Shown piece by piece: positions 1-5,355 of a stretch of 5,355 nt of DNA. The notes beneath the pieces were generated by a model that had not been told where the DNA came from, did no database searches, and worked only from the letters and a program-made list of their open reading frames with translations. The translations under genes were made by a program, and so were the position numbers. Origin of the DNA: Oscillospiraceae bacterium (GTDB lineage Bacteria > Bacillota > Clostridia > Oscillospirales > Ruminococcaceae); the NCBI GenBank assembly GCA_017394475.1, contig JAFPYQ010000467.1, forward strand, positions 1 to 5,355. Direction: 5' to 3'. How positions within the stretch are numbered: position 1 is the first letter of the stretch; each line of letters opens with the position of its first letter.

Positions 1-763
1 AACAGAAGAACCAGTCCCCCATGACGATAGAGCCCTTGTCGCCTGCGATAACGGCATTGTTGCGGTTCTGCACCTCAAAGCCCGATGAAAGGGACGCAAA
101 TGCGCCGTCGTATCTGAGCAGCATGGTATTGCTGAGGTCTATCTTATCCCTGCCGATATGTGCATCGGATATGAGCTCCTTCGGTGAATATCCCAGGATA
201 TCCGCTGTCATGGTGAGAGGATAAACACCCAGATCCAGCAGCGCTCCGCCGCCGCTTTCAGCCTTGAACAGCCTGTCGCTGCCGTCATAGGGGATAAAGT
301 TGCAGAAATCCGCCTTGATATATTCCACCTTGCCTATCATACCCGACCTTATCCATTCAAGGACTTTGAGATAGGTAGGCCTTGTCTTCATCCAGATAGC
401 TTCCATGAAAAAGAGCTTTTTTGACTCCGCATATCCCAGCAGCTTTTCACAGTCATCAGCATTGAGTGTCAGCGTCTTCTCACAGAGTACGTTCCTGTCG
501 TTTTCAAGGCACAGCATGGCATCGCCGTAGTGAGAGCTCATGGGAGTTGCGATGTAGACTATATCCACCTCGCTGTCCTCTGCCAGCTCTTTGTAGCTGC
601 CGTAGGCCTTTCTGAAACCGAATTTATCGGCAAAGGCCTGCGCTTTTTCCTTCGTCCTCGATGCGACTGCGCAAAGTTCGGAGTTTTCACATCCCGAAAG
701 TGCAGTGGCAAATGTGTTGGCGATCTTGCCTGTACCTATGATGCCCCATTTTGTCTTTTTCAT
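1..763 (-). CDS. Gfo/Idh/MocA-family NAD(P)-dependent oxidoreductase, C-terminus cut by window edge
   Basis: Predicted cytoplasmic NAD(P)-dependent dehydrogenase acting on a sugar-like or dihydrodiol-like substrate; the actual substrate cannot be read from the sequence. The first 254 residues are visible and the frame is open at the window edge; the family is usually about 320-330 residues, so roughly 70 are missing. Seen: N-terminal Rossmann fold starting MKKTKWGIIGTGKIA with the GxGxxA nucleotide loop at residues 10-15; CEKT at 94-97, whose Lys96 matches the family's conserved EKP lysine; MEAIW at 120-124; and GGGALLDLGVYP at 171-182 with Asp177 and Tyr181. The last two motifs are typical of the dimeric dihydrodiol dehydrogenase-like branch, where this Lys and Tyr are the catalytic pair. 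Thr replaces the usual Pro in EKP. The start at 763 is chosen because AAGGA lies 9 bases upstream; an in-frame ATG at 784 has no ribosome binding site. It follows the unknown propeller-like gene by 33 bases. Family call is firm; substrate is unknown. Confidence 0.94.
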   Translation of the reverse strand, partial: MKKTKWGIIGTGKIANTFATALSGCENSELCAVASRTKEKAQAFADKFGFRKAYGSYKELAEDSEVDIVYIATPMSSHYGDAMLCLENDRNVLCEKTLTLNADDCEKLLGYAESKKLFFMEAIWMKTRPTYLKVLEWIRSGMIGKVEYIKADFCNFIPYDGSDRLFKAESGGGALLDLGVYPLTMTADILGYSPKELISDAHIGRDKIDLSNTMLLRYDGAFASLSSGFEVQNRNNAVIAGDKGSIVMGDWFFC

Positions 764-772
764 AAGCTCACG

Positions 773-777
773 TCCTT
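773..777 (-). promoter_or_regulatory. Ribosome binding site of the oxidoreductase gene
   Basis: AAGGA (within a run AAAAAAGGA) is read on the minus strand 9 bases before the ATG at 763. It decides between two in-frame ATG codons: the one at 784 has only ATAGATCTCTGACGA ahead of it, with no Shine-Dalgarno match, and would itself overlap this site. Confidence 0.7.
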
Positions 778-796
778 TTTTCATTTCGTCAGAGAT

Positions 797-1945
797 CTAT
801 TTGCAGATGATGATATTTTCGGCAAGGAATGCCTTTGCTATGAGTTCTTCCTTCCCGTCTTCAAGGGAATAGATATTCCTTCCGTCGGAATACACGACTC
901 CCCTTTCGGTAAATGCAAAATCAAGGATACCCTTTTTCACGGCTATTTCTTCGCCGCCTGAACTGTCACGCCTGCACAGTACCCTTGAATGTGGCATAAC
1001 GGGTTTTTCTTCCTTTTTGTCCGCTGCCTTCTGTGCTTTTATCACATTTCCGTCGATCATGATATCCTTCTGTGAATAACCCTTTGTGCGTTCGTTCATG
1101 GCAGTTCTCGGGTCCTTGCCGTTGAGAGCCTGGCCGCCCCAGATTATGGACATGAAATTGAGCCACCCTCCCAGTGCCTTTAACAGGCGCACAGGGAACA
1201 GGGCCACATCCTTTATACCGAATCTTTCCTCGGTGTGCTCTCCGCCGTAGGGCTGCTTTATGTACCAGAGCTCGCCGTCTTTGTTTTCCTTCAGGTGGAT
1301 AAAATCATACTTTTCATCCGAAAGGACTTCCTCCATAGCATTTGTCTCAATGTCTATATATGCTCCCGAATAGGGCGCATGAGCGGTGACGCCGCCGTAT
1401 TCGTTCCTGGCGTTGCCGCTGGTGGAGAAATAGAGCCTTCCGGGTACATGCTCGGAAAAGGAAAGATACCGCTCGGATGAATCGCCGTCGGTGAGCTCAT
1501 CATATACCGCAGATGGCGGTTCGAGCACTGCGATGTGCAATTCCCCTCCTCCGCCAAGTGACAGAGCCAGCTTGTCCTTTTCAGGGGAATATGCGATCTC
1601 GTTTATCTCCGTGTCATTCGATGAAAGGATAAGCCCTTCGATATCATCCGCAGGATCTACGGAACGTGTATACACGCCGCAGGAATTATCCAGCTTCAGG
1701 GAATATATCATCTCATCCTTGTAGGCGGTGACACCGCTTATGCTGCTGAAAAAGCTCTCGCTCTCATCCACAGCGGCCATGGTCTGGGTAAACTGTGCAC
1801 CTGTGCCTGTGGTCTTCCATTCCTTCCTGCGGTAGATATCCTGCAGGTTCTGCCTGTACCTTGCGATTCTCTCGCTGGGTATCTCTCTTGTTTTGCCGTC
1901 CTCACACAGATACATCCTTCCCTGTGATGTATATATGATCTTCAT
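797..1945 (-). CDS. Uncharacterised cytoplasmic protein, probable beta-propeller
   Basis: I do not recognise a named family and assign no function. The 382-residue protein has no signal peptide. It is built of recurring beta-strand pairs of the kind seen in WD40/TolB-like propellers: residues 3-22, 71-95, 114-141, 159-175, 213-230 and 340-380 each carry a hydrophobic strand, a short Gly/Asp/Asn turn and a second strand ending in Tyr/Leu/Ile. The two ends resemble each other: IIYTSQGRMYLCEDGK (3-18) and VVYSDGRNIYSLEDGK (350-365), as expected if the terminal strands close one blade or are blades of the same type. A hydrophobic or amphipathic stretch at about 246-270 (ALFPVRLLKALGGWLNFMSI and onward) interrupts the pattern and could touch a membrane or partner. 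A charged Lys/Glu-rich linker follows at about 303-316. ATG at 1945 is preceded by AGGTG at a 5-base spacing. It begins 29 bases after the recombinase gene ends, so co-transcription is likely. That it is a real gene is well supported by length, ribosome binding site and packing; the fold is inferred. Confidence 0.88.
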   Translation of the reverse strand: MKIIYTSQGRMYLCEDGKTREIPSERIARYRQNLQDIYRRKEWKTTGTGAQFTQTMAAVDESESFFSSISGVTAYKDEMIYSLKLDNSCGVYTRSVDPADDIEGLILSSNDTEINEIAYSPEKDKLALSLGGGGELHIAVLEPPSAVYDELTDGDSSERYLSFSEHVPGRLYFSTSGNARNEYGGVTAHAPYSGAYIDIETNAMEEVLSDEKYDFIHLKENKDGELWYIKQPYGGEHTEERFGIKDVALFPVRLLKALGGWLNFMSIIWGGQALNGKDPRTAMNERTKGYSQKDIMIDGNVIKAQKAADKKEEKPVMPHSRVLCRRDSSGGEEIAVKKGILDFAFTERGVVYSDGRNIYSLEDGKEELIAKAFLAENIIICK

Positions 1946-1950
1946 TCTAT

Positions 1951-1955
1951 CACCT
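1951..1955 (-). promoter_or_regulatory. Ribosome binding site of the propeller-like gene
   Basis: AGGTG is read on the minus strand 5 bases ahead of the ATG at 1945 (AGGTGATAGAATG). It is nearly identical to the site in front of the recombinase gene (AGGTGATAAAATG), and it supports the chosen start. Confidence 0.7.
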
Positions 1956-1974
1956 GTATCAGAATAATTCGTGT

Positions 1975-2937
1975 CTATTTCGCCCTTTCATCCCCCATGG
2001 GGTTCAGGTCAAGTGCGGTTCGTATGTTCTCGTTGGTAAGGTGAGTGTATATTTCAGTGGTGGATAGATTTGCGTGCCCCAGTATCTCCTTGAGCACCAT
2101 GGGATCCACATTTCCGTACTGATACATAAGGGTCGCCGCGGTATGCCGCAGCTTATGGGTAGAAAGTCCCCTGCCCCCCATGCCTATGCGTTCGATAGCA
2201 CTGTCGACCACCTGCTGTACACGCCTTGCGGATATGCGCCTTTTCTGCTTTGACAGGAATACCGCCTTTTCTCCATCCACATCGGGTCGGTGCATCAGGT
2301 ACTCATTAAGGGCATCTGCGCAGCCTTCGTTCATGTGTATCATTCTCTCCTTGTTGCCCTTGCCCAGGAGTCTTATGGTGCGGTCGTCAAAATTCAGATC
2401 GTTTATATTGAGCCCCACCAGCTCGGAAAGTCTCATCCCGCAGTTGAGGAACAGCATCAGTATGCAGAAATCGCGGTAATAGAAATCATCGGTGACATCC
2501 ATCTGCTCAACGAGCAGTCGGCTGGTATCAAGATCCATGTATACGGGCTTTGCCTTTTTGGGAGAGGGTACATCGAGATTGAGCACAGGGCTTTTTTCCA
2601 TGTGGTAGCTTGCCAGCCTGTTTGTGCTCAGTGCCTTGTAAAATCCCTTTATGGCCGATATCTTCCTTGCCCTCGATCTGTCGTTGTTCTTCTGATCCAC
2701 TGCGGCATAGTTCAGATATTCATATACATCAGCAAGGGTCACCTTCGACACCTGTTCAAAAGGGATATCAGCTATGATATCATCCTCTGTCCCCATCCTG
2801 TTGGCCTTCAGCCATCTGAGGAAAAGCCTTATATCAAGATAGTATGATGATATGGTCCTTTCGGAACGGTTCTTTATCACCCTGAGATAGAATATATATT
2901 CCTGCAGATAGGGCGGGCAGTCTTTCATATCGGTCAT
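1975..2937 (-). CDS. Xer-type tyrosine recombinase (XerC/XerD-like)
   Basis: Site-specific DNA recombinase that would cut and rejoin DNA through a 3'-phosphotyrosine intermediate. The 320-residue length is close to that of XerC/XerD (about 300). Seen: an N-terminal helical core-binding (SAM-like) domain at about 8-110, then a catalytic domain at about 130-305 with every expected residue: Arg169 in CGMRLSEL, Lys193 in LGKGNKER, His261 and Arg264 in HKLRHTAA, His288 in LGHANLSTTEIYTH, and nucleophile Tyr297. The Arg-to-Lys spacing of 24 equals that of E. coli XerD. The start at 2937 has AAGGTG 5 bases ahead; Met4 is a weaker alternative. The gene begins 9 bases after the peptidase stop, which argues for co-translation and for a resident chromosomal gene. 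I see no excisionase, phage gene, att site or inverted repeat nearby. A role in chromosome dimer resolution is possible, but whether it is the XerC or the XerD partner, or a stand-alone accessory recombinase, cannot be decided here, so no symbol is given. Confidence 0.94.
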   Translation of the reverse strand: MTDMKDCPPYLQEYIFYLRVIKNRSERTISSYYLDIRLFLRWLKANRMGTEDDIIADIPFEQVSKVTLADVYEYLNYAAVDQKNNDRSRARKISAIKGFYKALSTNRLASYHMEKSPVLNLDVPSPKKAKPVYMDLDTSRLLVEQMDVTDDFYYRDFCILMLFLNCGMRLSELVGLNINDLNFDDRTIRLLGKGNKERMIHMNEGCADALNEYLMHRPDVDGEKAVFLSKQKRRISARRVQQVVDSAIERIGMGGRGLSTHKLRHTAATLMYQYGNVDPMVLKEILGHANLSTTEIYTHLTNENIRTALDLNPMGDERAK

Positions 2938-2942
2938 TTTAT

Positions 2943-2948
2943 CACCTT
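2943..2948 (-). promoter_or_regulatory. Recombinase ribosome binding site overlapping the peptidase stop codon
   Basis: The minus strand reads TAAGGTGATAAAATG: the TAA stop of the aminopeptidase shares its last two bases with the AAGGTG Shine-Dalgarno, and the recombinase ATG follows after 5 bases. A ribosome finishing the peptidase would therefore stop on the recombinase initiation site, which fits translational coupling or reinitiation. Confidence 0.75.
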
Positions 2949-4764
2949 AAAACGGGGCTGTTTCTTTCCTCAGCCATTCATTCTCTTCTTCTGTGAGATA
3001 GGGAGAGAGCTTTTCATACACCGCCAAATGATAATCATTCAGCAGCTTTTTATCCTCCTGTGTCAGATCGTCAGCGATCACTGCATCACGGTCAAAGGGA
3101 ACGACCGTGACAGTCTCAAAGCATAAGAGATCATCGTCACAAGGAACACAGAGCATCAGGTTCTCAAGCCTTATGCCGAACTTTCCTTCAATGTATACAC
3201 CGGGTTCATCGGATGTGAGCATGCCCGCCTCAAAGGGAACAGGTGACTGATCTCTCATGCGTATGCCCTGAGGACCTTCATGTACTCCAAGGCAGTATCC
3301 CACGCCATGCCCCGTCCCGTGATTGAAGTCAAGTCCCATTTCCCACAGCGGCTGCCTTGCCAGCACATCGAGATTCACACCTGAACATCCCTTTTTGAAC
3401 TTCACGGCCGCAAGTCTGAGATTGCCTTTCAGAACAGCTGTATATGCCTTCTTTTCTTCCTCGGATAGTTCTCCGAGAGCGATGGTTCTTGTGATATCGG
3501 TGGTGCCGTATTTATACTGTCCGCCGGTATCGAGCAGCAAGAATCCCTTGTCATCAAGCCGTGCATTGCTTTCTTCATCTGCGCTGTAATGCACTATGGC
3601 GGCATGTTCTCCATAGGCACTGATAGGCTCAAAGGACTGATAAAGATAGCAGTCGCCCTTTCTTCGGAGTTCATCGAGCATGTATGCTACATGGAGCTCT
3701 GTGAGCTCACTGTGCCGTCCTTTATAGCCGGTCTTAAGGGCATAGATGAGCTTTGTTACAGCAATGCCGTCAATGATGTGAGCTTTGCGGATATTCTCAC
3801 ACTCTGTATCATTCTTCAGAGCCTTCATCAGAACGATGGGAGATCGTATCGCCTTATATGCAGATGTGTCCGCGCTGCCCTTTCCATAGCAGCAGTAAGC
3901 CCCATAGGACAAGGTATCCTTATCAAAGAACATCTTTCCGCCGTTGCTTTCATTCCCTGCCCTTTCAAGCTCTTCATAAAAGCTCTCATAGGGCTTTATT
4001 TCGATGTCGTCGGCACTCAGTTCCTGCCGCAGCTTCTCATCCAGTGCATAATCACAGATGAAAAGCTCAGCTCTGTCCTTCCTGATAATGAGGTATGACA
4101 GTGCAACGGGAGTGTATTTCACATCGGAGCCGCGGATATTTAAGAGCCAAGCGATCTCGTCAAGGGCTGAGATAACGAATATATCATTTTCTCCGAGTTC
4201 AAGCTTTTCACTCAGTTCCCTCAGCTTGTCCGCCCTTGTTTTGCCCGTGTATTCCGTTTCAAGTTCAAATACCGGAGTGAACCTCACAGGCGGACGATCC
4301 GTCCATATCTTATCTACAAGATCGGTATCGGGCGGGACATCGATGGTGCAGAAACCGGGATCCTTTTCGCAAAGCTTTTCGTAAAAGCTCCTTGAAACAG
4401 TCTTGGGGTCAAAACCAAGAGCCACAGAGCCATCCTCATTCTTCATCTCATCAATATTCTTTGCCAGGAATTCGAGGATAGAGGGAACATCCTTCTCGCC
4501 CTGTTTCATAAGAGTGATGCCGCTGCCGTCAAGCTGCTGTGCTGCCTGTATAAAATAGCGCCCGTCTGTCCAGAGATATGCTTTGTCCATAGTGACCAGC
4601 AGTGTCCCCGCAGAACCCGTAAAGCCCGACATATACTCCCTCGTTTTGAAATGAGAAGCGGTATATTCGGATGAATGGGGGTCGGAAGAGTTTATCAGAT
4701 ACATCTTAAAGCCATGTTCCTTCATCAGAAAACGCAGCTTTTCAATTTTTTCGATCACTGTCAA
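2947..4764 (-). CDS. pepP: Xaa-Pro aminopeptidase, long XPNPEP1-like form (M24B)
   Basis: Cytoplasmic metallopeptidase that removes an N-terminal residue when the second residue is proline, helping to recycle proline-containing peptides. At 605 residues it is the long three-domain form, not the roughly 440-residue E. coli PepP type, so the symbol is used loosely. Seen: creatinase-like N-terminal domain about 5-140 (including WTDGRYF at 65-71), a second creatinase-like domain about 158-315, the pita-bread catalytic domain about 325-540, and a C-terminal tail about 545-605. All five metal ligands are present: Asp412 (LLLDTGGQY), Asp423 (GTTDITRT), His486 (HGTGHGVG), Glu520 (TSDEPGVY) and Glu534 (IRLEN). 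The accessory histidines are His392, His482 and His495. As I recall the human XPNPEP1 numbering, each of these sits exactly three positions lower than its human counterpart. Two metal ions, normally Mn, are expected. No signal peptide is visible. Translation starts at a TTG with AAGGAGG 6 bases upstream. It lies 34 bases after the methyltransferase gene and 9 bases before the recombinase gene. Confidence 0.96.
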   Translation of the reverse strand: MTVIEKIEKLRFLMKEHGFKMYLINSSDPHSSEYTASHFKTREYMSGFTGSAGTLLVTMDKAYLWTDGRYFIQAAQQLDGSGITLMKQGEKDVPSILEFLAKNIDEMKNEDGSVALGFDPKTVSRSFYEKLCEKDPGFCTIDVPPDTDLVDKIWTDRPPVRFTPVFELETEYTGKTRADKLRELSEKLELGENDIFVISALDEIAWLLNIRGSDVKYTPVALSYLIIRKDRAELFICDYALDEKLRQELSADDIEIKPYESFYEELERAGNESNGGKMFFDKDTLSYGAYCCYGKGSADTSAYKAIRSPIVLMKALKNDTECENIRKAHIIDGIAVTKLIYALKTGYKGRHSELTELHVAYMLDELRRKGDCYLYQSFEPISAYGEHAAIVHYSADEESNARLDDKGFLLLDTGGQYKYGTTDITRTIALGELSEEEKKAYTAVLKGNLRLAAVKFKKGCSGVNLDVLARQPLWEMGLDFNHGTGHGVGYCLGVHEGPQGIRMRDQSPVPFEAGMLTSDEPGVYIEGKFGIRLENLMLCVPCDDDLLCFETVTVVPFDRDAVIADDLTQEDKKLLNDYHLAVYEKLSPYLTEEENEWLRKETAPF

Positions 4765-4770
4765 GATGAT

Positions 4771-4777
4771 CCTCCTT
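4771..4777 (-). promoter_or_regulatory. pepP: Strong ribosome binding site fixing a TTG start for the aminopeptidase
   Basis: AAGGAGG is read on the minus strand 6 bases before TTG at 4764. Going upstream in the same frame, the codons run ATC, ATC, AGG, AGG, GTA, GCT, CAA and then TAA at 4788-4786, so no earlier ATG can serve. The next in-frame ATG is codon 14, inside the conserved N-terminal domain and without a Shine-Dalgarno. TTG is therefore the start. Confidence 0.88.
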
Positions 4778-4798
4778 ACAGCTTGTTACATATAATTC

Positions 4799-5355
4799 TC
4801 AGGGCTTGCGGACGGTTTTCAGGATATATGTATCATTGTAGACCACTTTATCCCCATGCGCCTTTACCGCTTTTCTGATGCCTTCAAAAAACGGTGTGCG
4901 GTATGGCTCCTCAAGGGTTATATGGTCGCTGTGAGTGCCGATGTACTGTATGTATCCATCTGCATCGTACTCACGCCTGCCGTGGAAATACTCTGTTTCA
5001 AGCTCTGTATATCCATGAGCCGTTGCATTGTCATAGACAAAGCGCCCGTTCACATATTTATCCGCGGGCTTGAAGTATCCATCATAGACCTTCTGTATGT
5101 CCGCATAAAGCTCGGGATCGGGGGTCTGATAATCCCCGTGGAGGTACATCATTGCCAACATCCCGCCGCTTTTCAGCAGTTCAAAGGTCTTGTCAAAGGC
5201 GATATCCTCGGGTATCCACTGGATAGTCGCCGCAGAATAGATAAGGTCGAATTTCGCATCTCCGAAATCATGAGTGATGAAATCATCATTCACTATATTG
5301 AAATTCGAAAGCTCCCCATACTTTTCCTTCATTTTTCGATACAGATGCTCTCCAA
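4799..5355 (-). CDS. Class I SAM-dependent methyltransferase, N-terminus outside window
   Basis: Predicted cytoplasmic methyltransferase transferring a methyl group from S-adenosylmethionine to an unknown small-molecule substrate. 184 residues are visible. The frame stays open to the window edge (GEHLYRK precedes the first internal Met at 5332), so the true start is upstream and that ATG should not be taken as the start. The missing part would hold motif I, the glycine-rich SAM-binding loop. The fragment begins about where the second strand of the Rossmann-like fold hands over to its helix. Seen in visible-fragment numbering: a strand before DDF at 23-25 (adenine-contact region), FDLIYSAATIQWIPED at 35-50 (the motif II/IV area of Methyltransf_11-like enzymes), and the LLKSGG turn at 59-64 followed by strand MLAMMYL, where the usual form is LKPGG. 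The C-terminal third (including YIQYIGTHSDH and ending TYILKTVRKP) resembles the cap and last strand of this subfamily. Stop is TGA at 4801-4799. The aminopeptidase follows after 34 bases. The class is secure, the substrate unknown. Confidence 0.9.
   Translation of the reverse strand, partial: GEHLYRKMKEKYGELSNFNIVNDDFITHDFGDAKFDLIYSAATIQWIPEDIAFDKTFELLKSGGMLAMMYLHGDYQTPDPELYADIQKVYDGYFKPADKYVNGRFVYDNATAHGYTELETEYFHGRREYDADGYIQYIGTHSDHITLEEPYRTPFFEGIRKAVKAHGDKVVYNDTYILKTVRKP

Larger units (their letters stand above)
1..5355 (-). other. Probable single operon of five co-directional genes
   Basis: Five genes read on the minus strand, separated by 34, 9, 29 and 33 bases, each internal one with its own Shine-Dalgarno. 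None of the gaps holds a hairpin followed by a T run, and none has a convincing -35/-10 pair. The simplest reading is one transcript that starts beyond 5355 and may end beyond position 1. The operon claim is inferred from spacing and orientation only; internal promoters inside coding sequence cannot be excluded. Confidence 0.6.

Noticed and set aside
530..961. 143-codon plus-strand open frame crossing the oxidoreductase/propeller-gene junction
   Set aside because: It has a GTG start without a Shine-Dalgarno, is antisense to two supported genes, and its translation is a Cys/Phe-rich string with no family resemblance.
1993..2002. Ten-base palindrome CCCCATGGGG near the recombinase 3' end
   Set aside because: It encodes Pro-Met-Gly in the recombinase tail, is too short for a stable stem with a loop, and has no T run after it, so it is not a terminator.
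2290..2847. 185-codon plus-strand open frame opposite the recombinase gene
   Set aside because: It lies wholly antisense to a gene with a complete active site, starts at GTG with no Shine-Dalgarno, and its translation has no recognisable domain; it is a codon-bias shadow.
1975..2937. Recombinase as a phage or integrative-element integrase
   Set aside because: There is no tRNA gene, att repeat, excisionase or phage gene in the window, and the gene sits within a tightly packed run of metabolic genes.
3589..4098. 169-codon plus-strand open frame opposite the aminopeptidase
   Set aside because: It is antisense to well-conserved peptidase sequence, no ribosome binding site precedes its ATG, and the product is Cys/Ile-rich without any family features.
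4759..4764. Perfect TTGACA (-35-like) on the minus strand
   Set aside because: It is the start of the aminopeptidase coding sequence (TTG ACA). About 17 bases downstream there is only AAAGCT, not a -10 element, and a promoter there would exclude the start codon.
4765..4798. Possible promoter in the methyltransferase-aminopeptidase gap (TATATG)
   Set aside because: No -35-like hexamer sits 16-18 bases upstream, and the gap is otherwise filled by the ribosome binding site.
5330..5332. ATG as the start of the methyltransferase
   Set aside because: The frame stays open upstream to the window edge with plausible methyltransferase sequence, and starting here would leave out the SAM-binding motif I.

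Overview
The window looks like ordinary chromosome from a mid-GC anaerobic Firmicute, most likely a Ruminococcus-type clostridial organism. This is inferred from the strong AGGAGG-type ribosome binding sites, the compact one-strand gene packing and the flavour of the proteins. It is not based on any marker gene. I saw no RNA gene, transposon, CRISPR array or recognisable attachment site, and no stretch without a gene longer than 34 bases.

All five genes lie on the minus strand, so they are read from high to low coordinates. In order of transcription they are: a class I SAM-dependent methyltransferase (start outside the window, ends at 4799); a 605-residue Xaa-Pro aminopeptidase of the long, XPNPEP1-like form (4764-2947, TTG start); a 320-residue Xer-type tyrosine recombinase (2937-1975); a 382-residue protein of unknown function that looks like a beta-propeller (1945-797); and a Gfo/Idh/MocA-family oxidoreductase that runs off the low-coordinate end (763-1). 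The gaps between genes are 34, 9, 29 and 33 bases. Each internal gene has its own ribosome binding site, and I saw no convincing terminator or promoter, so the set could be one transcript whose promoter and end lie outside the window.

The proteins do not form a recognisable pathway. The peptidase trims X-Pro dipeptide bonds, the recombinase has a complete active site and is translationally close-coupled to the peptidase, and the oxidoreductase and methyltransferase are small-molecule enzymes of unknown substrate. I found no evidence of a new defence or mobile system. The most interesting item is the propeller-like unknown protein, whose two ends share a similar repeat and which carries an isolated hydrophobic segment but no signal peptide.
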